From assembly GCA_019873735.1 (NCBI GenBank), contig JAIOAQ010000001.1, positions 156,277 through 220,276 on the forward strand: DNA of 64,000 bases. The letters run 5' to 3'. The position numbers and the translations under genes are program-made. Shown here piece by piece: positions 25,913-35,189 of the stretch. This DNA comes from Chloroflexota bacterium (lineage in GTDB: Bacteria; Chloroflexota; Anaerolineae; Anaerolineales; Villigracilaceae). Under the pieces are notes generated by a model. It was not told where the DNA came from. It saw only the letters and a list, made by a program, of their open reading frames with translations, and made no database searches. How positions within the stretch are numbered: the first letter of the stretch is position 1; each line of letters starts with the position of its first letter.

Positions 25913-27490
25913 AGCCAGGCCGGCCGTCCTTTCTCGGCAAAGACAGATGGCTCTTCTTTCTTGTTCTGATTCTGGTCACGGCCTTTGTTATAGTTGTCAA
26001 ATTTCGCACCCGCTTCTTTGTTGGGCAGAACGACTTTTGGAGTTTGCTGTTTTATGCACGTCACCTTTCCTGGTCGGAGAAGGCATCGCTTTATAATGGC
26101 TTCTATCCCATTGGCTATGCTTTGCTGTTACGGCTTTTCCCTTATAGTTATGTCATCTATTTAGCGTCCTTAACCAATGCCCTCTTTGCCGGCTTGCTGG
26201 CAGCCTCTGTCTTTGGGTTGGTGTGGTCAACCAGGCGGCTTTGGCCGGCAATTTTTGCTCTGTTACTTGCTGTTTCGTATCCCCTGATCTTTCAATACAG
26301 TATTTACCTTGTGCCGGATATTGGCAGCGCCGCTCTGACAGCGTTGGCCGTCTTTTTGCTCTTTAAGGATGATCTCAGCGGCGTGTCTGATTCGCGTTCA
26401 AGAAATTGGCACTATGGATTGGCCGGTGTGGCGCTGGGCGCAGCCTCGCTTTGGCGCAGTCATGCGGTTGTCTCATCTCTGGCCATTATTGTTGCCTACT
26501 GCCTGACACATCGGATTCCTTTTCGCCGCGCTGACGTTATTTTACCGCTTGCTTTTTTTGCTGTGGCTGCGGTTCAGCCGATGGTCAACATTATTTCCGG
26601 TCACGGCGCCTTCGAGACGGCACAGAAGTTTAACTTGTATAAGACCTTTTACGGGATAGATTGGATAAGGCTGCCAGGCGTAGAGGCTTTAGAAGATTTT
26701 TCCATTGTAGGTGCTTTTCTGGAGTCCCCACAGCGCTTTGCTGCTATCTACCTGAGAAGGCTGATCAAACTGATGGTGTACGTTCTTGCTCCATTGATCG
26801 GTTTTTTCCTGGTTTCTGGCGTTGCTGTAAAGCGTTTTTCCGTTTTTGCCGCGCTGGCGATGATTCTATATGCTGTGCCGGTGGCCGCAGGTGGCAGTCC
26901 TCGCTCCCCTTTACCGTTAAGGAATGTTCTCCGGAATGTTGGGCCTGATTTTGGCTTCTCTGTCTCAGGCGAGCCGCTGCATCAAAAACAGATGGCTTCG
27001 TACCGTTGTGCCTGCTGGCCTAGCAATTGTGGTTATTTTACTGATTCGCGGCTGGGTCAAAGAGGATTTGCGTTTGGTGCAAAAATCGGCCTCGGCTCAG
27101 ACTTCTCTTTTAGCCTTGCAGCGCGTTTTGACGAAGCGCGGTTTGACATCTGCCGATCAAATGTTTACTGACCGCTATGACGTTTATTTGCCGGATGTCA
27201 TTCCATATTACCCGCGCGTTGCAGGCGGCTGGGACCAGGATTGGCTCTGGGGGTACAAAGAGAAATACCCGCCCGTGCCGGTGGACGGTTCTCAGGATGC
27301 ATTTGTTCACGCATGCGCTGCTCAGGGGATCAGATTTGTGGTGCTTTCGCCGGACGCCGGACGCCTGAACGATTCCTTCCTGTCCTTGTATGAGTCAGAA
27401 ACCGAATGGAATGCTGCCGGTGTCCGCCTTGTTTTTGTTAAAAAGGTGGGACCATTGAAGGTGTTTGAAGTACTGCAGATGCCAGAGTAG
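25909..27490 (+). pseudogene. Frameshifted ArnT/GT39-like polytopic membrane glycosyltransferase
   Basis: The ATG overlaps the tal-pgi stop (ATGA). Frame 1 codes for a polytopic protein with an Asp-rich first loop (GQNDFWSLLFYARHLSW), many membrane helices and LWRSHAVVSSL, resembling the mannosyl/ArnT class that uses lipid-linked sugars. Near 26918-26924 the sensible reading passes from frame 1 (AVPVAAGGSPRSPLPL) to frame 2 (GMFSGMLGLILASLSQ), and frame 2 then continues to the stop at 27490 with a soluble C-terminal domain. Frame 2 has a TAA at 26918-26920, so the shift lies at or just after those bases; one extra base would explain it. Left as written, frame 1 ends at 27171 after about 80 nonsense residues. 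A sequencing error or a real broken gene are both possible; I see no slippery site. Confidence 0.7.
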
Positions 27491-27510
27491 GGCTTCTCAA
27501 GCCTTGGGTA

Positions 27511-27543
27511 AAGCGGTGTGGTCCGAAGACCTGACCGCTTTTT
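27511..27543 (+). terminator. Intrinsic terminator of the tkt operon
   Basis: AAGCGGT (27511-27517) pairs with ACCGCTT (27534-27540), and inside it GGTC pairs with GACC around a CGAA loop, with a two-base internal mismatch. The stem runs directly into TTTTT. It lies 20 bases after the glycosyltransferase stop and just before the archease promoter. Confidence 0.75.
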
Positions 27544-27559
27544 GACCCAAAACGTGCGT

Positions 27560-27565
27560 TAAAAT
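27560..27565 (+). promoter_or_regulatory. -10 box seven bases before the archease start codon
   Basis: TAAAAT is followed by seven bases and then the ATG at 27573. Transcription would start at or within a base of the start codon. No Shine-Dalgarno sequence has workable spacing (AGGT directly abuts the ATG). This fits a leaderless mRNA. Confidence 0.45.
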
Positions 27566-27572
27566 AACAGGT

Positions 27573-27983
27573 ATGCCATTCGAAGAACTTGCCCACACTG
27601 CCGACTGGGCCGTGCGTGTTTGGTCGGATGACTTGCAGGGGCTGCTGGCCGAATCCGTTCGGGCGGTGAATGCCCTTTCGGGACTGAATCCGGCCGCGGG
27701 TCCGCGCTTGAACCGGCGTTTGGAATTGCAAGCCGAGGACGCCGAGTCGCTGCTTGTCGCCTTTCTGAGCGAGATCGTCTACTTGATGGAGCAGGAAAAT
27801 CTGGGGGTTCGTAGTCTGCATATCACTCGGCTGGAGGGCGATGGGCCTTTCCGGCTGGAGGCCGAACTGGAGTGCGCCGCCGTCCAGGCGGTTCACAAAT
27901 TAATCAAAGCCGTCACCTATCACAACTTGCAGATTCGCCCTACCGAACGCGGGCTGGAAGTGGAAATCGTCTTCGACGTTTGA
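27573..27983 (+). CDS. Archease family protein
   Basis: A 136-residue SHS2-domain protein with the archease hallmarks: an N-terminal [10 protein letters not shown] (metal-binding Asp), the middle helix-strand unit, AVTYHNLQI and a C-terminal VEIVFDV with the second Asp. Archease binds calcium and speeds guanylylation and turnover of the RNA ligase RtcB, and it widens its NTP use. Here rtcB follows after 14 bases, matching the usual pairing in archaea and some bacteria. The gene seems to be transcribed leaderless. Bacterial roles of the pair include tRNA or rRNA repair after stress; no tRNA intron or rtcA is in the window. Confidence 0.92.
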   Translation: MPFEELAHTADWAVRVWSDDLQGLLAESVRAVNALSGLNPAAGPRLNRRLELQAEDAESLLVAFLSEIVYLMEQENLGVRSLHITRLEGDGPFRLEAELECAAVQAVHKLIKAVTYHNLQIRPTERGLEVEIVFDV

Positions 27984-27997
27984 CCTGGAGGTGTGCA

Positions 27998-29449
27998 ATG
28001 GTTGGTCTTCAGGATTTGCTTCGGATTTCGGATTACGAGTGGGAGATACCGCAATCTTTTCGGCACGATATGCGTGTGCCGGTGCGAATTTTTGCCGACC
28101 GTCGTTTGCTGGAACAGGTGCTGGGAGATAAGTCGCTGGAGCAGGCAGTTAACGCCGCCACGTTGCCGGGACTGGTTGGCGCGGTGGTGGTGATGCCCGA
28201 CATGCATCAGGGGTATGGTTTTCCCATTGGCGGCGTGGCAGCAACAGAATATCCGCGGGGTGTGGTTTCTCCCGGCGCGATTGGCTACGATATTAATTGC
28301 GGCGTGCGTCTGCTGGCTTCGGGGGTTGACCTCGAGGCGGCCGAGCCGCACCTGGACCGATTGGCGACGCTGTTGAACTTATACTGTCCGAGCGGGGTGG
28401 GCAAGGAAGGCACTGTCCGGGTGACTGTGGCCGAACTGGAACGGGTGTTGCGGGAAGGTGCGCGCTGGGCGCTCAAGCAAGGCTATGCCGACGAAGCGGA
28501 TCTGGCCCGGACCGAGGAGGGGGGCTGCCTCGATGGGGCGAATCCGGCTGCTGTATCTGAGCGCGCCAAGGCGCGCGGCCGTGAGCAGATTGGTTCGCTT
28601 GGGGCGGGCAATCATTTTATCGAAGTAGATGTGGTGGAGCAGGTGTTTGATGCTCGCGCCGCGGCGGCAATGGGTCTGCGCGCAGGTTGTCTGTGCGTGC
28701 AGATTCACTGCGGCTCGCGCGGACTGGGGCATCAGGTTTGTACCGACTATGTGCAGTCTTTTCAGTCGGCGGTACGCCGCTACAATATTTCCCTGCCCGA
28801 TCGGGAACTGGTTTGTGCTCCCATGGATTCCCCGGAAGGACAGGCTTACCTGGGCGCCATGCGGGCCGTAGCCAATTTTGCTTTTGCCAACCGGCAATTG
28901 CTGGCGCAATCTGCCCGCCGGGCTTTTGAGGAAACGTTCGCCGGCAAGGCGACGGATTGGCATTTGCGGCAGGTTTACGATATTGCTCACAATATGGGCA
29001 AGGTGGAGTCGCACGATGTGAACGGGAAACGCGTCAAGGTGTGTGTCCATCGCAAAGGAGCGACGCGCGCCTTTGGCCCTGGCGCGCCAGGCCTGCCGCC
29101 CGAATATCGCGAAATTGGGCAGCCGGTGCTGGTTCCGGGCAGCATGGGGACTGCCTCCTGGGTGTTGGTCGGCACCGAACAGTCTATGCTGCGCTCGTTT
29201 GGCTCTTCTTGCCATGGGGCGGGCCGTGTGATGAGCCGCGCAAAGGCCAAGCACGAGATTCGCGGGGAAGAATTGCGCCGCGACCTGGAAAAGCAGGGCA
29301 TTCAAGTGCGCGCCGGTTCGATGCCCGGCCTGGCTGAGGAAGCGCCGCAGGCATACAAGGATGTGGATGCGGTGGTGGAAACCGTCTGTGCGGCAGGCAT
29401 TGCCCGCAAGGTAGCGCGTCTCCGGCCGCTGGCGGTCATTAAGGGGTAG
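27998..29449 (+). CDS. rtcB: RNA-splicing ligase RtcB
   Basis: A 483-residue manganese- and GTP-dependent ligase that joins 2',3'-cyclic-phosphate or 3'-phosphate RNA ends to 5'-OH ends. Motifs: [27 protein letters not shown] (metal-binding Asp and Cys), [43 protein letters not shown] and [12 protein letters not shown], where His406 fits the guanylylated His. Length is typical. The start is the ATG at 27998, with GGAGGTG just upstream; the open frame extends earlier into the archease gene but without similarity. The operon with archease supports RNA repair. A small lipoprotein gene follows about 100 bases later and is probably independent. Confidence 0.96.
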   Translation: MVGLQDLLRISDYEWEIPQSFRHDMRVPVRIFADRRLLEQVLGDKSLEQAVNAATLPGLVGAVVVMPDMHQGYGFPIGGVAATEYPRGVVSPGAIGYDINCGVRLLASGVDLEAAEPHLDRLATLLNLYCPSGVGKEGTVRVTVAELERVLREGARWALKQGYADEADLARTEEGGCLDGANPAAVSERAKARGREQIGSLGAGNHFIEVDVVEQVFDARAAAAMGLRAGCLCVQIHCGSRGLGHQVCTDYVQSFQSAVRRYNISLPDRELVCAPMDSPEGQAYLGAMRAVANFAFANRQLLAQSARRAFEETFAGKATDWHLRQVYDIAHNMGKVESHDVNGKRVKVCVHRKGATRAFGPGAPGLPPEYREIGQPVLVPGSMGTASWVLVGTEQSMLRSFGSSCHGAGRVMSRAKAKHEIRGEELRRDLEKQGIQVRAGSMPGLAEEAPQAYKDVDAVVETVCAAGIARKVARLRPLAVIKG

Positions 29450-29552
29450 GACGGTTACATCTGGCCTGCTGTTGTTTTTTGTCCGTGCGGGGGACGGGAA
29501 CCTTAATCTCATCTGCAACGTCCAGATGGTGCAAAAGACCTGGAGGTGTCCG

Positions 29553-30029
29553 ATGAGCCGCAATCTTATCCAAATGGTATTTGTGTTGCTGGTTTTGACT
29601 GCCTGTATGCCCGTTGGGTTGGCGCCGGAAGAGCCCGTGATGGCCTTGCCCGACGCAACGGCGAAGCCAGAACCGTCCCCAACGGCGCAGGTGCCAGAAT
29701 CGCCGGCATTGCCCAAAGAGGCAGATTGGTTACGCGCGCCTGCGTATGTGGAATCGGCCGAATTGTTTATGCAGGAGAGTTATCCACTGCGGGTTGTGCT
29801 CAAACTGCGCGGCAATCTGCCTACTCCCTGTCACCGGTTGCATACAGAGGTCAAGCCGGCAGACGCGAATAATCGAATTGATGTAGAAGTTTATTCTCTG
29901 GCCGACCCTGACAAGATCTGTATCCAGGCGCTGGCTGCTTTTGAGTTGGACCTTGATTTGGGCAGTTTTTCCGCAGGGCATTATTCGGTTTGGGTCAACG
30001 GAAAAAAGATCGGCGAGTTTGATACCTGA
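29553..30029 (+). CDS. Putative lipoprotein of unknown function
   Basis: A 158-residue secreted protein with a lipoprotein signal (MVFVLLVLTAC, Cys18), then a Pro/Thr/Glu-rich linker (residues about 20-55) and a compact domain of about 100 residues containing two cysteines (PTPCHRLH and DKICIQ) that may form a disulfide. The ATG at 29553 has GGAGGTG nearby; the longer open frame from 29472 lacks a signal peptide. I do not recognise the domain. It has only a loose position behind rtcB and is convergent with aapP across a terminator. Location at the outer face of the membrane is inferred from the lipobox. Confidence 0.75.
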   Translation: MSRNLIQMVFVLLVLTACMPVGLAPEEPVMALPDATAKPEPSPTAQVPESPALPKEADWLRAPAYVESAELFMQESYPLRVVLKLRGNLPTPCHRLHTEVKPADANNRIDVEVYSLADPDKICIQALAAFELDLDLGSFSAGHYSVWVNGKKIGEFDT

Positions 30030-30042
30030 TTAATAGATAAAA

Positions 30043-30068
30043 CAGCGGCAGTTCGTGACTGGCCGCTG
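30043..30068. terminator. Bidirectional intrinsic terminator (lipoprotein gene / aapJQMP)
   Basis: CAGCGG (30043-30048) pairs with CCGCTG (30063-30068), with AGT/ACT extending the stem. On the minus strand it is followed by TTTTATC, matching the end of the aap operon; on the plus strand CTTTGAT follows the stem. It sits between two convergent genes. Confidence 0.65.
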
Positions 30069-30091
30069 CTTTGATGATGGGGTGTTTTGCC

Positions 30092-30844
30092 TTAGTGTTG
30101 CAGGATTTGGGACAAGAATAACTTGGTGCGGTCTTCTTTGGGGTTGTTGAAAATTTCCTGCGGCGTCCCGCTTTCTACAATTTGCCCCTGGTCGAAGAAA
30201 TACATCCGGTCGGCTACTGCCCGGGCAAAGCCCATTTCGTGGGTGACAACCAGCATGGTCATGCCTGAACGTGCCAGTTGAATCATGACGTCCAACACCT
30301 CTTTGATCATTTCAGGATCCAGAGCCGAGGTCGGTTCATCAAAGAGCATGATTTTGGGTTGCATGGCCAGGGCGCGGGCAATGGCCACGCGTTGTTGTTG
30401 CCCGCCGGAAAGTTGGCCCGGATACTTTGGGGCTTGTTCGGGGATGCCAACTCGTTCCAGCAATTCCATTGCCACTTTTTCGGCTTTATCTTTTGGCCAT
30501 TTGCGCACCCAAATTGGTGCCAGTGTGATATTTTGGAGAACTGTCAGATGGGGGAAAAGGTTGAATTGCTGAAAGACCATGCCCGTTTCCATGCGCACCG
30601 CTTCTACGTTGCGCACATCATGCGTCAGTTCGATGCCGTCTACGATGATGGTGCCTCTCTGATGCTCTTCCAGCCGGTTAATCGTGCGAATAAAGGTGGA
30701 CTTTCCTGACCCTGAAGGTCCAAAGATGACAACCACCTCTCCTTTTTGGACTTCCATGTTGATGCCGCGTAGGACGTGAAAACTGCCAAACCACTTATGT
30801 ACGTCTTTGCAAACAATGATGGGTTGTTGGGGCTCAGTGGACAT
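30092..30844 (-). CDS. aapP: General amino-acid ABC transporter ATPase AapP
   Basis: A 250-residue ABC ATPase of the polar-amino-acid type (GlnQ/AapP). Walker [12 protein letters not shown]-loop [13 protein letters not shown], signature [15 protein letters not shown], Walker [15 protein letters not shown] and the switch His in VVTHEMGFA are all intact. It would power uptake by AapQ-AapM at the inner face of the membrane. It is the last gene of the aapJ-aapQ-aapM-aapP operon, 29 bases after aapM, with AGGAAGGAA before the ATG. A terminator lies just downstream at 30043-30068. Confidence 0.94.
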   Translation of the reverse strand: MSTEPQQPIIVCKDVHKWFGSFHVLRGINMEVQKGEVVVIFGPSGSGKSTFIRTINRLEEHQRGTIIVDGIELTHDVRNVEAVRMETGMVFQQFNLFPHLTVLQNITLAPIWVRKWPKDKAEKVAMELLERVGIPEQAPKYPGQLSGGQQQRVAIARALAMQPKIMLFDEPTSALDPEMIKEVLDVMIQLARSGMTMLVVTHEMGFARAVADRMYFFDQGQIVESGTPQEIFNNPKEDRTKLFLSQILQH

Positions 30845-30873
30845 TTCGGTTCCTTCCTGAAAGCAGAGGTGTG

Positions 30874-32088
30874 TCAGCGTTCGCCGACGCCCAGGCTTTT
30901 TTCAAGTTGCAAACTGGCGTAAGACATGAAGTAACTGAAAACCCAGAAGATAGCCGCAATAAAAAGGTAAACTTCCATTTGAAGGCGAAAGAATTCTGGG
31001 CTTAGTTTTAGAACCGAGTTGCCTACGCCAAGCAGGTCGTTGATGCCGACAATGACAACCAGGGTTGTGTCTTTGAAGAGGGAGATAAATTGACCGACAA
31101 TGGCCGGTATGACCAGGCGCAGAGCCTGCGGGAGGACAATCAATGTTGTCGTTTGGAAGCCGTTCAGCCCAAGTGCCTTGGCAGCCTCAACCTGACCCGG
31201 CGGAATGGCCTGCAAGCCGCCGCGCACATTCTCTGCCGTGTAGGCGGCGCTGAAGACCACCATGCCCATCAGGGCGCGCAGGATGCGGTCAATGCGTGAC
31301 TCGGCGGGCAAGAACAAGGCCAGGATGACAGAGAACATGAAGAGAATGGTCACCAGGGGAACGCCGCGAATCACCTCGATGAAAAGAATGGAAAAGACTT
31401 TGACAACCGGCAGGGAGGAGCGCCGGCCAAGCGCAAGCAGGACGCCGATGGGGAATGAGAGCAAGATACCGCCGATTGCCAGCAGCAGGGTGATGAGCAG
31501 CCCGCCCCAGGCTGTTGTCGGTACGCTTGGCAGGGCGGAACTTTTTGGGATACCCGGCAGAAGGACCAAGCTGATTAAAACGGCGATAACCGTCCACAGC
31601 ATGACTGCCAGGCGGGCATTGACAAATTTGGAGCGGCCGAGGAGGTAGCCGGCGTAAATCAAAAGGGAGGCGGCCAGGAAAGCAGCCCGAATGCCTAAAG
31701 TAATCGTGGGCGTCTCAAGCGGCACAATGGCCATGCCGGCAAGCAAGACGACAAGAAAGATGGAAAAGGCTTTGAGATAACGCGGCCAGATGCCCCACGA
31801 GATGCCGATCATAAACGTGGACAATAGCATCGAAAGACCCGGGCGCCACAGTTGTTCGCGTGGATATTGACCCACAAGGAACAACAGGGGTGCTGTGGTC
31901 ACTGGCCGCCAGTCTGCGGTGAAGAATGCCCAGCGTGCACTGGAAACTACAACAAAATACAAAAACACCAGAGCAATAAGCGTCAGGGCGCTGTTGAGCC
32001 AGCCGTTAAACAGATTTTTCTGAATCCATTCCAGCATCCGGGGCGGGGCAGGCGGGGTAACGGAGTCGGACGTTGTGTTCACGGTCAC
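30874..32088 (-). CDS. aapM: General amino-acid ABC transporter permease AapM
   Basis: A 404-residue permease with the HisM/GlnP fold in its C-terminal half and extra membrane helices in its N-terminal half, typical of AapM (standard HisM proteins are about 220 residues). The ATPase-contact loop reads [25 protein letters not shown], shown here as the region near residue 310. The start is GTG at 32088, overlapping the aapQ stop by four bases (GTGA), so translation is coupled. In Rhizobium the homologous system carries many L-amino acids in both directions; substrate range here is inferred from family. Confidence 0.92.
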   Translation of the reverse strand: MTVNTTSDSVTPPAPPRMLEWIQKNLFNGWLNSALTLIALVFLYFVVVSSARWAFFTADWRPVTTAPLLFLVGQYPREQLWRPGLSMLLSTFMIGISWGIWPRYLKAFSIFLVVLLAGMAIVPLETPTITLGIRAAFLAASLLIYAGYLLGRSKFVNARLAVMLWTVIAVLISLVLLPGIPKSSALPSVPTTAWGGLLITLLLAIGGILLSFPIGVLLALGRRSSLPVVKVFSILFIEVIRGVPLVTILFMFSVILALFLPAESRIDRILRALMGMVVFSAAYTAENVRGGLQAIPPGQVEAAKALGLNGFQTTTLIVLPQALRLVIPAIVGQFISLFKDTTLVVIVGINDLLGVGNSVLKLSPEFFRLQMEVYLFIAAIFWVFSYFMSYASLQLEKSLGVGER

Positions 32089-33269
32089 CTTTCAATGAAC
32101 TGAACGCGGCGGTTGTAGATGTTCAAAATACCCGACGTAATCAGGCTGATGGCCAGGTAGGTTGCCATGACCATCAAGAAGACGGGGACGGCGCGTCCGG
32201 CTTGATTGATGGTTACTTTACCGATTGCAAACAGTTCCTGGTAGCCGATGGTCAAGGCCAGGCTTGAGTTTTTTGTCAGGTTAAGGTATTGACTGATGAG
32301 CGGCGGGATGACGACTCGCAATGCCTGAGGAATGACAACCAGGCTCAACACCTGAGCAGGTGGCAGCCCAAGGGCTCTGGCCGCTTCGACCTGACCTTTT
32401 TGGACGGCCAGGATGCCGGCCCGGAACACCTCAGCAATAAAAGCGGCTGTGTAGGTGGTCAGGCCGACCGTCAAGGCGGCGAATTCGGGAGAAAGGCGCA
32501 GTCCGCCTTGGTAGTTAAAGCCTTGCAAAACCGGGACATCCACCCAAAAGGGCTTGCCTTTGGCCGCAATCCAGCCAATGACCGGGATGATAATCAACAA
32601 AGCCAGGCTGACGGGTAGATAATAGGTATTCTGTCCCGTTTTGATGCGTCTCTCGCGCAGGACTTTGAAGGCTATAACCGAGATAGCGATGCCTGCTGTC
32701 AGAAAAGCAATAAAGAGTGGTCCGGTTTCGGTCAGGCGGGGCCAGGTGAGATAAAGCCCGCGTTGAGACAGATAAAGCGGCCCCGGCAGGGTAATACTCT
32801 CTTTTACGGGGGGGAGTTTGACGAAGACCCCAAAATACCAGATAAACAGCAAAACCAGAAGGGGGATGTTGCGGTGAAACTCAATGAAAGCCAGTGCAAT
32901 CCGGCTGACCAGCCAGTTTGAGGAGAGTCTGGCCAGTCCCACAAAAAAGCCCAGCCAGGTGGCGAAAAAGATTCCGGTAATCGAGACGACCAGCGTATTT
33001 GTCAATCCTACCCGAAAGGCTCGTCCAAACGACATCGTCGGATCGTATGGGATGTACGATTCGGAAATCGGGAAGCCGGCCGGTTCCTTCAGAAACCGGT
33101 AAGTAAGAGGCATGCCGCGTTGTTGTGTAATCGCAATGAAGTTAGAGATGGCCCAGTAAATCAAAAAGAGCATAAGAACAGATGAGACAATCTGTGTCCC
33201 CATGCGCAGAAAACGTTCATCTCGCCAGGGTGGTATTCTTTCGCTTTGTGGCGGTTTTGCAACGGTCAT
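32085..33269 (-). CDS. aapQ: General amino-acid ABC transporter permease AapQ
   Basis: A 394-residue permease with the long-form layout of AapQ: a first helix near residue 25, a long external region, and a C-terminal HisQ-like core. The core holds the EAA loop GQVEAARALGLPPAQVL and ends VIPQALRVVIPPLISQYL. It pairs with AapM to form the membrane channel. GAGGG lies six bases upstream of the ATG. It is separated from aapJ by 64 bases that hold a perfect 13-bp stem-loop (33288-33319), a usual site for uncoupling binding-protein and permease expression. The overlap with aapM supports an operon. Confidence 0.92.
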   Translation of the reverse strand: MTVAKPPQSERIPPWRDERFLRMGTQIVSSVLMLFLIYWAISNFIAITQQRGMPLTYRFLKEPAGFPISESYIPYDPTMSFGRAFRVGLTNTLVVSITGIFFATWLGFFVGLARLSSNWLVSRIALAFIEFHRNIPLLVLLFIWYFGVFVKLPPVKESITLPGPLYLSQRGLYLTWPRLTETGPLFIAFLTAGIAISVIAFKVLRERRIKTGQNTYYLPVSLALLIIIPVIGWIAAKGKPFWVDVPVLQGFNYQGGLRLSPEFAALTVGLTTYTAAFIAEVFRAGILAVQKGQVEAARALGLPPAQVLSLVVIPQALRVVIPPLISQYLNLTKNSSLALTIGYQELFAIGKVTINQAGRAVPVFLMVMATYLAISLITSGILNIYNRRVQFIER

Positions 33270-33287
33270 CGGCGGCCCTCAAATTGA

Positions 33288-33319
33288 GCAGTGTGTGCAG
33301 CCTTGACTGCACACACTGC
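33288..33319 (-). other. Perfect 13-bp stem-loop between aapJ and aapQ
   Basis: GCAGTGTGTGCAG (33288-33300) is complementary to CTGCACACACTGC (33307-33319) with a six-base loop, and CTCAA/TTGAG can extend it outward (33278-33328). No T-run follows on the minus strand, so it is unlikely to stop polymerase fully. Such hairpins after a binding-protein gene commonly protect its mRNA 3' end from exonucleases and give more binding protein than permease. Confidence 0.7.
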
Positions 33320-33333
33320 AAGGTTGAGATTGC

Positions 33334-34455
33334 TTATTTAATTGGCGGAGCGTAAATCAGGCCGCCGTTTTTCCAGAGATTGTTCATGCCGCGCGGCAGG
33401 TAGAAGGCAAGGCCGTTTTCGCCAAAGTAACGGTCGTACACTTCGCCGTAGTTTCCGATTTGCTCAATGACATTGGCGAGGGCGTCTGCCTCCAGGCCCA
33501 GCGTGGTGTAGCCCCAGTCGCCTTCTGTTCCGAGGAGCATGCGGATATTGGCGTCTGAACTGGCCTTCATTTCTGCCACATTTGCAGAGGTGATGCCATA
33601 TTCTTCTGCGGCAATCATGCCCCACATGACGGTTTTGACGATGTCGAACCACTGGTCATCGCCGGCGGGCACGGCTGGCGTAAGCGGTTCTTTGGAAATG
33701 GTGATATCCAGAATTTCGTGGGCGTTGGGATCGCTGAAGCCGGCCCGCACTGCCGCCAGTTGCGACTTGTCGCTGGTGGCAACGTCACAACGTCCCTGCT
33801 CGTAGGCGCCGTAAACCGCCGAGGTCTCTTCGAAGGTGACGGCGTTGTAGGCCAGGTTGGCGTCGGCAAAGGCTGTGGCCAGGTTTTTCTCGGTGGTCGT
33901 GCCGGTTGTCACGCAGATCGAGGCGCCGTTCATGTCCTGCAGGGTCTTGATGCCGCTGTCGGCGCGCACCAGGAAACCTTGACCGTCATAGAACATGATC
34001 CAGGTGAAGTTCCCCCATTCGGCATCGCGTTTGGATGTCCAGGTCATGTTGCGTGTTACCAGGTCTACTTCGCCGGTTTGCAGGACGGGTCCGCGGTCGG
34101 CGGCCGTGATGGGGACGGCCTCAATGGCTTCGGCATCGCCCAGCACTGCGGCTGCCACAGCGCGGCACAGGTCAATGTCAAAGCCAATGTTGCGGCCGTT
34201 GGCATCCAGATAGCCGAAGCCAAGCAACTCTTTGTGAACGCCGCAAACGACCTTGCCGCGCTCCCGAACCCGAGCGGCAATCGTTCCGTATCCCTGCGGC
34301 TTGACGGTTACCGTTTCGCCGGGCACCTCAACGGTAACCACCACTGTTTCGACAATCTTCTGGGGCGCTACTTCTCCGGCCGGTTGAGGCGCGCAAGACG
34401 CCAGCAACAGGCTGGCAATGACCAGGCCCGACAGCACTAGAATAGACTTTTTCAT
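33334..34455 (-). CDS. aapJ: General amino-acid ABC transporter binding lipoprotein AapJ
   Basis: A 373-residue family 3 solute-binding protein. The first residues form a lipoprotein signal (LVIASLLLASC, Cys about 21), and the domain starts near residue 55 with ARVRERGKVVCGVH, followed by GFDIDLCRAVAAAVLG and DLVTRNMTWTSKRD. The start is the ATG at 34455, with GGAGGA just upstream; an earlier in-frame ATG at 34473 is less likely. AapJ captures amino acids outside the cell and hands them to AapQ-AapM. It is the first gene of the operon, with a promoter at 34564-34592 and about 100 bases of leader. Exact amino acids cannot be predicted. Confidence 0.93.
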   Translation of the reverse strand: MKKSILVLSGLVIASLLLASCAPQPAGEVAPQKIVETVVVTVEVPGETVTVKPQGYGTIAARVRERGKVVCGVHKELLGFGYLDANGRNIGFDIDLCRAVAAAVLGDAEAIEAVPITAADRGPVLQTGEVDLVTRNMTWTSKRDAEWGNFTWIMFYDGQGFLVRADSGIKTLQDMNGASICVTTGTTTEKNLATAFADANLAYNAVTFEETSAVYGAYEQGRCDVATSDKSQLAAVRAGFSDPNAHEILDITISKEPLTPAVPAGDDQWFDIVKTVMWGMIAAEEYGITSANVAEMKASSDANIRMLLGTEGDWGYTTLGLEADALANVIEQIGNYGEVYDRYFGENGLAFYLPRGMNNLWKNGGLIYAPPIK

Positions 34456-34563
34456 TTTCTCCTCCGATGGCAAGATAAAATATACAGGGGGAAAAGGGTG
34501 TTGGGGATTGTATTTGGTGTTTCGGCCTCCTTTGGGCGCGTGAAGTCGGCTATTTATGGAAAA

Positions 34564-34592
34564 ATTATACAGAAAAGAAAGTCAAAAAGCAA
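34564..34592 (-). promoter_or_regulatory. Promoter of the aapJQMP operon
   Basis: On the minus strand TTGCTT (34592-34587) and TATAAT (34569-34564) are 17 bases apart, within an A/T-rich block. Transcription would start near 34557, giving about 100 bases of untranslated leader. I saw no clear operator repeat in that leader. Confidence 0.6.
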
Positions 34593-34642
34593 CAATTTCA
34601 GAAGCAATTCTCGTAAAGGTAATCACCTGAGCCGTCCGAATG

Positions 34643-35125
34643 TTATTCTCCCGGCTGGCTGATATTTGCAAACCGCCCTTGGGTCAGGTCTATCAGTGAC
34701 TGGGGGGACAGGGCAATGTTGAGGCCGCGCTGCCCGCCTGAGATGTGGATCCGCTCCAGGGTCCGTGCTGAATCGTCAACGATGACGCTAAATCCCTTGT
34801 TGAGCAGCGCTAAAGGCGAAATTCCTCCTGCCTGCAGGCCGGTCAGACTCTCCGCCTCGCGTTCGGTGGGAAGGTGGACTTTCTTCTCCCCTAAAGCGGC
34901 GGCCAGTTTTTTCAAATCCACCTGGTTGGGGCCTGGAATGACAGCCAATACGGGCTTTTTAGGCTTCTCGCGGGTGACAACGATGGTCTTGTAAACGCTT
35001 TCGGGCGGGACGTTCAACAGGCGCGCGGTTTCGAGCGCGCCCAATTTCTCGGCAGGCAACTCATAGGCGGTGTAGGGGATTTTGCGGGCATCGAGCAGGC
35101 GGGTGACATTATTGACAACGGGCAT
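34643..35125 (-). CDS. ybaK: Cys-tRNA(Pro)/Cys-tRNA(Cys) deacylase YbaK
   Basis: A 160-residue YbaK/EbsC-family protein that clears tRNA-Pro mischarged with cysteine. Motifs: NVTRLLDARKIPYTAYELP near the start, AARLLNVPPESVYKTIVV with the catalytic Lys, and the final GLNIALSPQSLIDLTQG. Length is typical. It is divergent from a small membrane-protein gene, with about 64 bases between the start codons. There is no terminator between it and the aapJ promoter, so its transcript may read into the aap leader. The function is well established for the family. Confidence 0.93.
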   Translation of the reverse strand: MPVVNNVTRLLDARKIPYTAYELPAEKLGALETARLLNVPPESVYKTIVVTREKPKKPVLAVIPGPNQVDLKKLAAALGEKKVHLPTEREAESLTGLQAGGISPLALLNKGFSVIVDDSARTLERIHISGGQRGLNIALSPQSLIDLTQGRFANISQPGE

Positions 35126-35145
35126 GTAAACCTTCCTGAAAATTG

Positions 35146-35154
35146 TGCTATACT
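35146..35154 (+). promoter_or_regulatory. Extended -10 promoter for the gene at 35190
   Basis: TGC-TATACT (35146-35154) is an extended -10 box in the 64-base divergent gap with ybaK. A TTGACA lies too far upstream (35112-35117) to serve it. The leader would be about 29 bases with GGGAG before the ATG. Confidence 0.45.
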
Positions 35155-35189
35155 CTTTAGAATAATTCTACCCGATTTGGGAGCACGGT

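Noticed and set aside
26890..26940. Programmed frameshift in the glycosyltransferase
   Set aside because: No slippery heptamer, internal Shine-Dalgarno sequence or pseudoknot is visible; error or mutation is simpler.
28379..29716. A 445-codon minus-strand open frame across rtcB
   Set aside because: It is antisense to a fully conserved RtcB sequence; long antisense frames are expected in this GC-rich codon usage.
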